Positions 25,853 to 34,634 of a DNA stretch of 64,000 bases are shown here, piece after piece. Each line of letters starts with the position of its first letter. Within the stretch, counting starts at the first letter, position 1. Both the position numbers and the translations under genes were made by a program. The notes beneath the pieces are model-generated. The model worked only from the letters and a program-made list of their open reading frames with translations. It did not search any database and was not told the DNA's origin. This DNA comes from Polymorphobacter_B sp038225475. Its GTDB lineage: Bacteria; Pseudomonadota; Alphaproteobacteria; Sphingomonadales; Sphingomonadaceae. Where the stretch lies: NCBI GenBank assembly GCA_038225475.1, contig JBBRRA010000011.1:1-64000 (forward strand). The letters run 5' to 3'.

Positions 25853-26646
25853 CCAGCGCTTTCCACGATATTTTCGGCGTGCTGCAGGCGATCGGGCGCT
25901 TCGTGCTCGCGGGGCTCGGCTCGATCGGGCGGCTCGCCATCTTTGCGTGGACGGTGCTCAGCCGCGCCGTGCTGCCGCCCTATTACCCGGCGCGGCTGGT
26001 CGAGCAGATGCTGGTCATCGGCTATTTCTCGCTCCCCGTCGTCGGGCTGACCGCGCTGTTCACCGGCAGCGCGCTGGCGCAGCAGATCTATATCGGCGGC
26101 AGCCGCTTTAACGCCGCCTCGACGGTCCCCGCAGTCACCGTCATCGGCATCGTCCGCGAGCTCGGCCCGGTGCTCGGCGGGTTGATGGTCGCCGGACGCG
26201 TCGCCTCGGCGATGGCGGCCGAACTCGGCACCATGCGCGTCACCGAACAGATCGATGCGCTGAGCACGTTGCGCACCGACCCGTACCGCTATCTGATCGG
26301 GCCGCGCGTCATTGCCGCGGTACTGGTGATGCCGGTGCTGGTGCTGGTGTCGAACGCGCTCGGCGTACTTGGCGGCTACACGCTTGCCGTCCAGCGGCTG
26401 GGGTTCAACCCGGCGCGCTACCTGACCACGACGATGCAATATCTCAAGACCGACGATGTCGTGTCGTCGATGGTCAAGGCGGCGGTGTTCGGTTTCATCA
26501 TCGCGCTGATGGGCTGTTACCACGGCTTTCATTCGAGCGGCGGCGCGGCGGGCGTCGGGCGCGCGACCACCAACGCCGTGGTGTCGGCGTTTATTTTGAT
26601 CCTGTTGTCGAACCTGATCATCACCGTGATCGTTTTCGGATCATGA
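25849..26646 (+). CDS. MlaE-family ABC transporter permease
   Basis: The 265-residue protein has the five or six helices and the family signature GIVRELGPVLGGLMVAGRVASA of MlaE permeases, which move phospholipids between the membranes of Gram-negative cells. It is joined to alr and to the ATPase gene by ATGA overlaps. A substrate-binding MlaD protein, normally encoded next in the operon, is missing here. Confidence 0.92.
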   Translation: MTSAFHDIFGVLQAIGRFVLAGLGSIGRLAIFAWTVLSRAVLPPYYPARLVEQMLVIGYFSLPVVGLTALFTGSALAQQIYIGGSRFNAASTVPAVTVIGIVRELGPVLGGLMVAGRVASAMAAELGTMRVTEQIDALSTLRTDPYRYLIGPRVIAAVLVMPVLVLVSNALGVLGGYTLAVQRLGFNPARYLTTTMQYLKTDDVVSSMVKAAVFGFIIALMGCYHGFHSSGGAAGVGRATTNAVVSAFILILLSNLIITVIVFGS

Positions 26647-27404
26647 CAGCAAAAATCAGCCTGCGCAGGGTGACCAAGCGTTTTGGTCCAAAGGTTGTCC
26701 TGAACGGCGTCGATCTCGATGTCGCGGCGGGTGAATCGCTTGTCGTCATCGGCGGCTCGGGCACGGGCAAATCGGTGCTGATCAAGACCATCCTCGGGCT
26801 GTTGCGCGCCGACGCCGGGTCGATCATCGTCGATGGACAGGAAGTCACCGGGCTGCGCGGCAGCGCGCTGGCGGCACACCGCGCGCGCTTCGGTATGCTG
26901 TTCCAGGGCGGCGCGCTGTTCGATTCGCTGCCGGTCTGGCGCAACGTTAGCTTTGCGCTGCCGGGCGGACGGACCGCCGAACTGCGCGCCGCCGCGCTCG
27001 ATAACCTTGCGCGTGTCGGACTGGGTGCCGATGTCGCCGAGCTGCGCCCGTCGGAACTGTCGGGCGGCATGCAAAAGCGCGTTGCGCTGGCGCGGGCGAT
27101 CGCAGTCCGCCCCGAGATCCTGTTTTTCGACGAGCCCACCACCGGGCTTGACCCGATCATGGCAGATGTCATCAATGATCTGATCGTCGAACTGGTCCGC
27201 GAGCTTAAAATCACCGCAGTCACCATCACGCATGACATGGCGAGCGTGCGCAAGATCGCCGACCGAGTCGCAATGCTGTACAATGGTCAGATCATCTGGT
27301 CGGGACCGCGCGCGGCGATCGATGCCAGCGGCAATGCCTATGTCGATCAGTTCGTCGGCGGGCGCGCCGAAGGTCCGATCCAGATGCAGCTGCGCCGCGC
27401 ATGA
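26643..27404 (+). CDS. MlaF-family ABC transporter ATPase
   Basis: This ATPase of 253 residues has Walker A GGSGTGKSVLIKTILG, the signature LSGGMQKRVALARAI and Walker B ILFFDEPTTGLDP. GGMQKR in the signature is characteristic of MlaF rather than of general importers. It works with the permease encoded just upstream. The sigma-factor gene starts within its stop codon. Confidence 0.93.
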   Translation: MTAKISLRRVTKRFGPKVVLNGVDLDVAAGESLVVIGGSGTGKSVLIKTILGLLRADAGSIIVDGQEVTGLRGSALAAHRARFGMLFQGGALFDSLPVWRNVSFALPGGRTAELRAAALDNLARVGLGADVAELRPSELSGGMQKRVALARAIAVRPEILFFDEPTTGLDPIMADVINDLIVELVRELKITAVTITHDMASVRKIADRVAMLYNGQIIWSGPRAAIDASGNAYVDQFVGGRAEGPIQMQLRRA

Positions 27405-27946
27405 CAAACGTTACGGACCTGATACGATGGCTCGCGGCGGCGGGTGGGGGCGACGCGCTGGCGCTCCAAAGCCTCTACGATGCGACGTCGGCGAAGCTAT
27501 ACGGGGTTATCCTGCGTATCTTGGTCGATCGGCAAGACGCCGAAGATGTGCTGCAGGAGGTTTATGTGACGGTTTGGCGCAAGGCAGCGGAGTTCGACCC
27601 CGCGCGCGCCAGCCCGATCACGTGGATGGTGACGATCGCGCGCAACCGCGCCATCGACCGGTTTCGCTCGCGCGCCAGCCGTCCGACCACCGGGCTCGAG
27701 GCCGCTGCCGAGGTGCGCGATCAGTCGATTTCGGCCGATTTGGTGATCGAGGCTTCGCAGGATGCCCAGCGATTGGGGACCGCGCTCGCCACGCTCGATC
27801 CGCGTCACGCCAGCGTCATCCGCAGCGCCTATTTCGAGGGCCTGAGCTATGACGCGCTCGCCGCCCGCGAAGGCGTTCCGGTCGGCACGCTCAAAAGCTG
27901 GGTCCGTCGCGGGCTGATCCGCATGCGCAGCGAGCTGACGCCATGA
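27401..27946 (+). CDS. ECF sigma factor, SigK-like
   Basis: The 181-residue sigma factor has region 2 (DAEDVLQEVYVTVWRKA, then TWMVTIARNRAIDRFRSR) and region 4 (GLSYDALAAREGVPVGTLKS). It overlaps its cognate anti-sigma gene by four bases, the usual arrangement. The pairing with an RskA-type anti-sigma and a FasI gene matches the SigK system of mycobacteria. The target promoter is probably that of the FasI gene at 28755 and perhaps its own, but no consensus could be confirmed. Confidence 0.93.
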   Translation: MTNVTDLIRWLAAAGGGDALALQSLYDATSAKLYGVILRILVDRQDAEDVLQEVYVTVWRKAAEFDPARASPITWMVTIARNRAIDRFRSRASRPTTGLEAAAEVRDQSISADLVIEASQDAQRLGTALATLDPRHASVIRSAYFEGLSYDALAAREGVPVGTLKSWVRRGLIRMRSELTP

Positions 27947-28674
27947 CCGGCCCCGATGATCGGGTTGGCGACGGCATGACGCCCGACGAGGCTCTCGCAG
28001 CGGATTATGCGCTGGGGTCGCTCGACCGTGCGGCACGGCGCGATGTCGAGCTTCGCATGGCGCGCGATCCGGCGTTTGCGACAATCGTCGACGGCTGGCA
28101 GGCGTTGCTCGTGCCGCTGGCCGACGAAGTCGCGCCGGTCACGCCGCCGGCTGCGGTCTGGAACCGCATCAGCGCGACGATCGCGCCGGTCGCAGCAGTC
28201 GCCCCGGCGCGGTCGTTCTGGTCGAGCTTGCCGCTATGGCGGACGTTGACGGCAGGCGCGACCGCCGTCGCTGCGGTTGCCGTGTCGCTGCTGGTCGCCC
28301 GCCCCGACCCGGTGCCACCGCCGGCACCGGGCACGCTGCTGACTGCAGCGATGGCGGCAACCGACAAATCGGCTCCTGTGTTGCTCAATGCCACCTTCGA
28401 TCCGGCGCGCGGTGCAGTGATTCTGACCCCGGCGGCGGCGGACGCGAGTGCGGGCAAGCAACCCGAATTATGGGTCATCGTCGGCACCCATGCACCACGG
28501 TCGCTCGGCGTCATCGATATGCGCGCGCCGCAAGCGCACGCGATCCCCGCCGACTTGCGCCCGCTGCTGGGTCAGGGCGTGACACTGGCGATCAGCCTTG
28601 AACCAGCGGGCGGTTCGCCGACCGGGTTGCCGACGGGACCCGTTGTCGCAGCCGGCAAGCTCGCGGCGATTTGA
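27943..28674 (+). CDS. RskA-type transmembrane anti-sigma factor
   Basis: The 243-residue protein has an N-terminal cytoplasmic part with the anti-sigma start ALAADYALGSLDRAARRD, one membrane helix at about residues 98-122, and an external C-terminal domain ending in the family block LAISLEPAGGSPTGLPTGP. Such proteins hold the sigma factor until regulated proteolysis releases it. It overlaps the sigma gene and precedes the FasI gene by 80 bases. Confidence 0.93.
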   Translation: MTGPDDRVGDGMTPDEALAADYALGSLDRAARRDVELRMARDPAFATIVDGWQALLVPLADEVAPVTPPAAVWNRISATIAPVAAVAPARSFWSSLPLWRTLTAGATAVAAVAVSLLVARPDPVPPPAPGTLLTAAMAATDKSAPVLLNATFDPARGAVILTPAAADASAGKQPELWVIVGTHAPRSLGVIDMRAPQAHAIPADLRPLLGQGVTLAISLEPAGGSPTGLPTGPVVAAGKLAAI

Positions 28675-28754
28675 TCACGAAGCTGCAACGATTTGCATGT
28701 CACCTCCGTAACTCGGCCTGTCCATCCGATGGGACGAGATTGAAGGAGCGAAGT

Positions 28755-29330
28755 ATGTCGATTTCCAAGACCGCGATCAGTGCCGCGCTGTTCGCCGTTG
28801 CCGCGGCCGGCCTCAGCGCCGGGACTGCCGATGCCAAGATGATGCGTTCGAAGACCGTCATGGTCGGCGGCGCGCCGATGTATCCGACCAAGAACATCAT
28901 CGAGAACGCCGTCAATTCGAAGGATCACACGACGCTGGTCGCCGCCGTCAAGGCTGCCGGCCTTGTCGAGACGCTGTCGGGCCCGGGGCCGTTCACCGTG
29001 TTCGCGCCGACCAACAAGGCGTTCGACAAGCTGCCCGCCGGCACCGTCGCGACGCTGGTCAAGCCCGAGAACAAGGACACGTTGACCAAGATCCTGACCT
29101 ATCACGTCGTCAGCGGCACGATGACCGCCGCCGACCTGACCGCCGCGATCAAGGCCGGCCACGGCAAGGCGACGCTGACCACCGTTCAGGGCGAGCCGCT
29201 CACCGCCATGCTGCACGGCGGCAAGATCATGCTGACCGATGCCAAGGGCGGCATGTCGACCGTGACCATCGCCAACGTCATGCAGTCGAACGGCGTCATC
29301 CACGTCGTCGACACCGTGTTGATGCCGTAA
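28755..29330 (+). CDS. Secreted FasI (fasciclin) domain protein
   Basis: The 191-residue precursor has a signal peptide (residues 1-27, ending GTADA) and one FasI domain with GPFTVFAPTNKAFDKLPAG and NGVIHVVDTVLMP. It should be exported to the envelope or outside. In mycobacteria SigK and RskA control the FasI proteins MPT70 and MPT83, so its position just after the sigma/anti-sigma pair suggests the same control. The ribosome site GAAGGAG is strong. A terminator follows about 35 bases after the stop. Confidence 0.94.
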   Translation: MSISKTAISAALFAVAAAGLSAGTADAKMMRSKTVMVGGAPMYPTKNIIENAVNSKDHTTLVAAVKAAGLVETLSGPGPFTVFAPTNKAFDKLPAGTVATLVKPENKDTLTKILTYHVVSGTMTAADLTAAIKAGHGKATLTTVQGEPLTAMLHGGKIMLTDAKGGMSTVTIANVMQSNGVIHVVDTVLMP

Positions 29331-29365
29331 CCACACTGATCTTGCCAAGTTGCGTTGCGTATCGG

Positions 29366-29393
29366 GGGCGGACCGCAAGGTCCGCCCTTTTTT
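29366..29393 (+). terminator. Terminator after the sigma/FasI locus
   Basis: A perfect 9-base-pair stem (GGGCGGACC with its complement) closed by a GCAA tetraloop is followed by six Ts. The ABC exporter gene converges on it from the other side. Confidence 0.92.
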
Positions 29394-29418
29394 GCTTTTG
29401 GCGGTGCGACCCGGCCTG

Positions 29419-31236
29419 CTATTCCGCCGCCTGCAATTGCTCGGCCTCGGCTTCGGCCTGTTGCAGGTTCCACATGTCGGCGTAAGCCCCGGCGGCAGCG
29501 AGCAGCGCGGTATGCGTGCCGCGTTCGACGATCCGGCCTGCCGCCATCACGATGATCTCGTCGGCGTCGACAACGGTCGACAGCCGGTGCGCGACGACCA
29601 GCGTGGTGCGATGCGCCGCGACGTTGCGCAGGCTCTCCTGAATTTCGGCCTCGGTCGCCGAATCGAGCGCGCTGGTCGCCTCGTCGAGGATCAGGATCGC
29701 GGGGTTCTTGAGGATCGTTCGCGCGATCGCGACGCGCTGCTTTTCGCCGCCGGACAATTTCAGCCCGCGTTCGCCGACCATGCTGGCATAGCCGTCGGGC
29801 AGCGACAGGATGAAATCATGGATCGCGGCACCGCGCGCCGCCGCCTCGATTTCGGCCTGGCTCGCACCGGCGTGGCCGTAGCCGATGTTATAGCCGATGG
29901 TGTCGTTGAACAGCACGGTGTCCTGCGGCACGATCCCGATCGCGGCGCGCAGGCTGTCCTGCGTCACCTGCGAAATATCCTGCCCGTCGATCGTCACGCG
30001 GCCACCGCCGATATCGTAGAACCGGTACAGGATGCGGCTCAGTGTCGATTTGCCCGCGCCCGAATGGCCGACCACGGCGAGCTTGCGCCCCGGCGCGATG
30101 TCGAAGCTGACGTCGTGCAGGATCTGGCGGCGGCTTTCATAGCTGAAATCGACATGGGCGAAGGTCACGCGGCCGCCGCTGACGACCAGCGGCTTTGCGC
30201 CGGGCGCATCGGCGATCTCGGCCTCGGTATCGAGCAGCTTGAACATCGCCTCCATGTCGATCAGCCCCTGCTTGATCTCGCGGTAAACCATGCCGAGCAT
30301 ATCGAGCGGCCGGAACAGCTGCGCGAGCAGCGTATTGACCAACACGACATCGCCGACGCTGAACCGGCCCTTGCTCCAGCCCCAGACGGTGTAAGCCATC
30401 GCGCCCGCCATCATCAGGTTGGTGATCAGCGACTGGCCGATATTGAGCCACGACAGCGAATTCTGGTTCTTGATCGCCGCCTCGGTCCATTTCGACATCG
30501 CGAGGCCATAACCGCGCGCCTCATGCGCCTCGGCGTTGAAATATTTGACGGTTTCATAGTTGAGCAGCGCATCGACGGCGCGCGCGGTCGCCTTGTTGTC
30601 GGTATCGACCATCTCGCGGCGCAGCGCATTGCGCCATTCGGTCAGCCGCTGCGTGAAGACGATATAGGCGACGACCATCACCAGCGTCGCAGCCACCATG
30701 CCGAGCCCCAGCTTGACGCCGAAAATGATGCAGGTCGCGCCAAGCTCGAAGATCGTCGGAAAGATGTTGAACAGGATGAAGTACAGCATCGTGTCGATGC
30801 TTTTGGTGCCGCGCTCGACGGTCCGCGTCAGCGCGCCGGTGCGACGTTCGAGGTGATAGCGCAGCGACAGCTTGTGGATATGGACAAACACATGCTGGCT
30901 CAGCGTCCGCGCCGCGGTCTGCCCGACGCGCTCGAAGATCGCGTTGCGGATATTATCGAACAACACGCCTGCAAACCGCGCGCCGGCATAGGCGACCACC
31001 AGCGCGACCGCGATCAGCACGCCCTCGCGCGCGCCGGTACTCATCCGGTCGATCGCACCCTTATAGGCGAACGGCATGATCAGCACGATGCACTTCGCCG
31101 CCAGCACGAGCAGCAGCGCGATGATGACCCGCCACCGCAGCGCCGCGTTGTCGGCGGGCCACAGATACGGCAAAAACCGTTTCAACGTCGCGAGGTCGGG
31201 CGTCGGCCCGGGGGGTGGAGCGGAGAGCGCTTGCAT
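29419..31236 (-). CDS. Atm1/HMT-like ABC exporter (fused permease and ATPase)
   Basis: The N-terminal six-helix transmembrane domain (to about residue 330) is followed by an ATPase with Walker A GHSGAGKSTLSRILYRFYD, signature LSGGEKQRVAIART and Walker B ILILDEATSALD. The block GAREGVLIAVALVVAYAGARF and the length of about 605 residues match the Atm1/HMT1 family, which exports glutathione conjugates or Fe-S related compounds and confers metal tolerance. Starts at 31236 and 31248 are both possible. It converges with the FasI gene. Confidence 0.9.
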   Translation of the reverse strand: MQALSAPPPGPTPDLATLKRFLPYLWPADNAALRWRVIIALLLVLAAKCIVLIMPFAYKGAIDRMSTGAREGVLIAVALVVAYAGARFAGVLFDNIRNAIFERVGQTAARTLSQHVFVHIHKLSLRYHLERRTGALTRTVERGTKSIDTMLYFILFNIFPTIFELGATCIIFGVKLGLGMVAATLVMVVAYIVFTQRLTEWRNALRREMVDTDNKATARAVDALLNYETVKYFNAEAHEARGYGLAMSKWTEAAIKNQNSLSWLNIGQSLITNLMMAGAMAYTVWGWSKGRFSVGDVVLVNTLLAQLFRPLDMLGMVYREIKQGLIDMEAMFKLLDTEAEIADAPGAKPLVVSGGRVTFAHVDFSYESRRQILHDVSFDIAPGRKLAVVGHSGAGKSTLSRILYRFYDIGGGRVTIDGQDISQVTQDSLRAAIGIVPQDTVLFNDTIGYNIGYGHAGASQAEIEAAARGAAIHDFILSLPDGYASMVGERGLKLSGGEKQRVAIARTILKNPAILILDEATSALDSATEAEIQESLRNVAAHRTTLVVAHRLSTVVDADEIIVMAAGRIVERGTHTALLAAAGAYADMWNLQQAEAEAEQLQAAE

Positions 31237-31311
31237 GGCCGCTAACATGGGATGTGGGGCTGCCGAGCGCAACGGACTTCCCGCGCGCATCGAGCAAGCA
31301 GGCGCGCGGCC

Positions 31312-32247
31312 CTAGTCGAACAGCGAACTGACCGAGCTTTCCTCGCTGGTGCGGCGCATCGCTTCGGCGAGCAGCGGCGCGATGGTGATAATGCGGATTT
31401 TCTTCGCGCCCTTCACTGCTGCCAGCGGCGCGATCGAGTCGGTGATGACCAGTTCGGTAAGGTCCGAGCCTTCGATCCGCGCCACCGCTCCGCCCGACAG
31501 CACGCCGTGGCTGACATATGCCGCCACGCTGGTCGCACCAGCCGCAAGCAGCGCAGCGGCGGCGTTGCACAGCGTGCCGCCGGAATCGACGATGTCATCG
31601 ACCAGCACGCAGGCATGGCCGCGCACATCGCCGATGATGTTCATGACTTCGGACTCGCCGGGCTTTTCGCGGCGCTTGTCGACGATCGCCAGCGGCGCGT
31701 TGCCGAGCCGCTTCGCCAACGCGCGCGCGCGGACCACGCCGCCGACATCGGGCGACACCACGGTCAGATTGCCCTTGGGCAGCCGCGCCTCGATATCGGC
31801 GCTCATCACCGGGGCGGCGAACAGATTATCGGTCGGAATATCGAAAAAGCCCTGGATCTGCCCGGCGTGGAGATCGACCGACAGGACGCGGTGCGCGCCC
31901 GCCGTGGTGATGAGGTTGGCGACCAGCTTGGCCGAAATCGGCGTGCGCGGGCCCATCTTGCGGTCCTGCCGGGCATAGCCGAAATACGGCACCACCGCCG
32001 TAATCCGCCGCGCCGACGAGCGCCGCAGCGCATCGATACAGATCAGCAACTCCATCAGATTGTCGTTGGCCGGAGCCGCCGTCGCCTGGACGACGAACAC
32101 ATCCTCGCCGCGGACGTTTTCGTGGATTTCGACAAAGACTTCCTCGTCGGCGAAACGCCGCACGCTGGCCGAGGTCAGGGGAATATCGAGATAGGCGGCG
32201 ATCGCCTGCGCGAGTTCGGGATTACTATTTCCCGCCAGAATCTTCAT
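31312..32247 (-). CDS. prs: Ribose-phosphate pyrophosphokinase
   Basis: Prs makes PRPP from ribose 5-phosphate and ATP for nucleotide, histidine and NAD synthesis. The PRPP loop VLVDDIVDSGGTL, the flexible-loop block FGYARQDRKMGPRTPI and the SVDLHAGQIQGFF motif are all present. The start at MKILAGNSN gives 311 residues. Confidence 0.97.
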   Translation of the reverse strand: MKILAGNSNPELAQAIAAYLDIPLTSASVRRFADEEVFVEIHENVRGEDVFVVQATAAPANDNLMELLICIDALRRSSARRITAVVPYFGYARQDRKMGPRTPISAKLVANLITTAGAHRVLSVDLHAGQIQGFFDIPTDNLFAAPVMSADIEARLPKGNLTVVSPDVGGVVRARALAKRLGNAPLAIVDKRREKPGESEVMNIIGDVRGHACVLVDDIVDSGGTLCNAAAALLAAGATSVAAYVSHGVLSGGAVARIEGSDLTELVITDSIAPLAAVKGAKKIRIITIAPLLAEAMRRTSEESSVSSLFD

Positions 32248-32308
32248 GTGCACGGCCCCCGGGAAGTTCCGCGCGTCTTAGCCGGGCAGTCACCAAACGG
32301 CAACATGC

Positions 32309-33067
32309 CTAGGTCAGCGCGATCAGCGACAATTGCCGCCCATAGTCGGGTTCGCCGCAATGTGTGGTGCGGCGGTAACTATAAAAACGGTCGGGATTGG
32401 CATAGGTATCGAGACCGATCGCCTCGACCCGAGCCAGCCCTTCGGTCGCCAGCCGCGCAACGAGAAACCCTTCGAGATCGAATTGCCGGTGACCGGCCCG
32501 CCCTCTGCCGAAGAACGCGTCGAACGCCGGATCGACCGCGGTGAACCGCGCCGCGAACGCGTCATCGACTTCATAACTGCGCCGCGCGATGCACGGGCCG
32601 ATCGCCGCTGCGATGCGCTCGCGCCGCGCGCCGAGCGTCTCCATCGCCGCGACCGTCGCGCTGCAGACGCCGTAGAGCGCACCGCGCCACCCGGCGTGCG
32701 CGGCCCCGATCACACCGGCTTCGACGTCGGCGAACAATACCGGCGCACAGTCGGCGGCCAGCACGCCGAGCGCCAGCCCCGGCCGGTCGGTGACCAGGCC
32801 GTCGGCACGCGGGCGATCGGCGTCGGCGAAACCGGCGGTGATCGTCACCACTTCGGCACTGTGCACCTGGTGCAGCGTCGCGAGCGTCGCTTCCGGCGCG
32901 ACGGCGGCAACCGCGCGCGCCCGGTTTTCGGCAACGGCGGCGGGGTCATCGGCCGATCCGAGCCCGACGTTGAGGCCGGCATAAATGCCGCCCGAGACGC
33001 CGCCCTCACGTCCGAGAAAACCGTGCCGGGTTCCCGCCAGCGCGGCTGCGGTGACGACGCGAACCAT
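32309..33067 (-). CDS. pgeF: Multicopper polyphenol oxidase-like purine nucleoside phosphorylase (YfiH/PgeF family)
   Basis: The 252-residue protein has the family metal ligands in TLHQVHSAEV, ADCAPVLF and GAAHAGWRGALYG. Members act as purine nucleoside phosphorylases/adenosine deaminases and help edit peptidoglycan. It is the last gene of lgt-midA-GNAT-pgeF, its start overlapping the GNAT stop by one base. Confidence 0.93.
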   Translation of the reverse strand: MVRVVTAAALAGTRHGFLGREGGVSGGIYAGLNVGLGSADDPAAVAENRARAVAAVAPEATLATLHQVHSAEVVTITAGFADADRPRADGLVTDRPGLALGVLAADCAPVLFADVEAGVIGAAHAGWRGALYGVCSATVAAMETLGARRERIAAAIGPCIARRSYEVDDAFAARFTAVDPAFDAFFGRGRAGHRQFDLEGFLVARLATEGLARVEAIGLDTYANPDRFYSYRRTTHCGEPDYGRQLSLIALT

Positions 33068-33579
33068 CAGTCGAGCACCAGCTTGCAGATGATATCCTCA
33101 TCAGCGTGATCGCCGACCATGAACGTGTACGGCATCACCTCGACAAAGCCGAAGCGCCGGTAAAATGCCCGCGCGCGCGGATTGTCGATGAACACCGACA
33201 GCCACAGATCCTGCGCGCCCCGCGCGCGCGCGGCTTCGATGACCCAGTCCATCAAAACCGGCGCGACGCGTTTCCCGTGCCATTCGGCATCGACATATAG
33301 TTGGTACAGTTGCAGCGCGCGGCGGCCAGTGACGGGCACGGGCAGCAGCACCCGGTCGATCCGCGCATAGCCGATCGCGGTGCCACCGGCTTCGGCCAGC
33401 CGGATACTTGCGTCGCTGGCGATCACCGCCGCCCAGCGCTCGGGCGTGTGATGCTGCAGGAACGTCGCCAGATTTTCGGGCGAATACAGGTGTCCGAACG
33501 TCGCCGTGAAGGTCCGCGCACCAAGGTCGGCAAGGCTTGCCGCATCGGCGGGACCGGCGTCGCGGAAGCTGATCGTCAT
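33067..33579 (-). CDS. GNAT-family N-acetyltransferase
   Basis: The 170-residue protein has GNAT features: LYVDAEWHGKRVAPVLMDW is the acetyl-CoA loop and ARAFYRRFGFVEVMPYTF the C-terminal strand block. The acceptor is not known. It overlaps both neighbours and so belongs to the lgt operon. Confidence 0.88.
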   Translation of the reverse strand: MTISFRDAGPADAASLADLGARTFTATFGHLYSPENLATFLQHHTPERWAAVIASDASIRLAEAGGTAIGYARIDRVLLPVPVTGRRALQLYQLYVDAEWHGKRVAPVLMDWVIEAARARGAQDLWLSVFIDNPRARAFYRRFGFVEVMPYTFMVGDHADEDIICKLVLD

Positions 33580-34634
33580 GCAAATCCTCCCGGTTCGGGC
33601 CAGCCGCCGCCGGTGAGCGCAAGCACCTTGAACAGCGTGCCCATTGCGTCCGGCGCGGTCAGCCGCACGACCCCGGCGCGCAATGCCTCAGCCTGTAACG
33701 GCGTGGCGCGGGCGGTCAACCGGTCGAGCCGCGCGCCGATGCCGAGCGCGTTCAACCATGCGCCCTGCCCGACCGGGCCAGACGCGCGCACATTTGCGGC
33801 ACCCGCAAGCGCGGTGAAGTCGACATGCGCGGTCAGGTCGGCATCGCCCGGTGCCGCGAACGGATCGGCGAACGCCTGCGCGCGCACCGCCTGCAGCGTA
33901 TCGCCGGTGACCGGCCCGGCGTGGCCATAGTCGATAATCAGTGCCGCGCCGCCGCGCGCGCGTAGCCGATGACCGATCTCGGCGGCGATCGCGGTCGCGG
34001 CCGGCGAGGTCTCGACAATGCTGCCGGGCGCTGCATCGCGCACTTCGGCAGCAACCAGCGGCGTCGTATCGGCGGCACCCGCGACCGGCACGAACCGCGC
34101 CCCGTCATGCGTTACCAATTGCTCGCGCCACCCGGTCACGGTGCGGATGAACTGCCGCACCGGCAGCGCATCGAAGAATTCATTGGCGATCACCAGCAGC
34201 GGCGCATCGTCGGGGACGTCGCCGAGCGTGTCGTGCCAGTGCGCGCCCGCAACGCGCGCCGCCTGCTCGGCGCGCAGCACCGGGCTGGTCTCGACGAAAT
34301 GCACCCGCGCGGCTTCGGCAAAGCCCGGCACCCCCGCCGTCGCCCGGCGCATGTCCGCCATCAGCGTGCCGCGCCCGGGCCCGAGTTCGACCAGCCGGAC
34401 CTGCGGCGGCGATCCGGCGCGCAGCCAAAGATCGGCGCACCACAGCCCGATCAGCTCACCAAAAATCTGACTGATTTCCGGTGCGGTGGTGAAATCGCCT
34501 GCCATGCCGAGCGGATCGCGCGTTATGTAATAGCCGTGCACCGGATGCCCGAGGCACAGCGCCATCCACCGCGCCAGCGGCATCGGGCCGGACGTGGCAA
34601 TCTCCTGCGCCAGCGCGGCGGCGAGCGACGTCAC
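33576..34634 (-). CDS. MidA/NDUFAF7-family SAM-dependent methyltransferase
   Basis: The 352-residue product shows the DUF185 signature GDFTTAPEISQIFGELIG and the SAM motif LVELGPGRGTLMADMRR. The mitochondrial homologue methylates an arginine of complex I, so a role in respiratory assembly is plausible. The start is GTG at 34634, overlapping the lgt stop in GTGA, which fits the family N terminus (TSLAAALAQEI). Confidence 0.92.
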   Translation of the reverse strand: MTSLAAALAQEIATSGPMPLARWMALCLGHPVHGYYITRDPLGMAGDFTTAPEISQIFGELIGLWCADLWLRAGSPPQVRLVELGPGRGTLMADMRRATAGVPGFAEAARVHFVETSPVLRAEQAARVAGAHWHDTLGDVPDDAPLLVIANEFFDALPVRQFIRTVTGWREQLVTHDGARFVPVAGAADTTPLVAAEVRDAAPGSIVETSPAATAIAAEIGHRLRARGGAALIIDYGHAGPVTGDTLQAVRAQAFADPFAAPGDADLTAHVDFTALAGAANVRASGPVGQGAWLNALGIGARLDRLTARATPLQAEALRAGVVRLTAPDAMGTLFKVLALTGGGWPEPGGFA

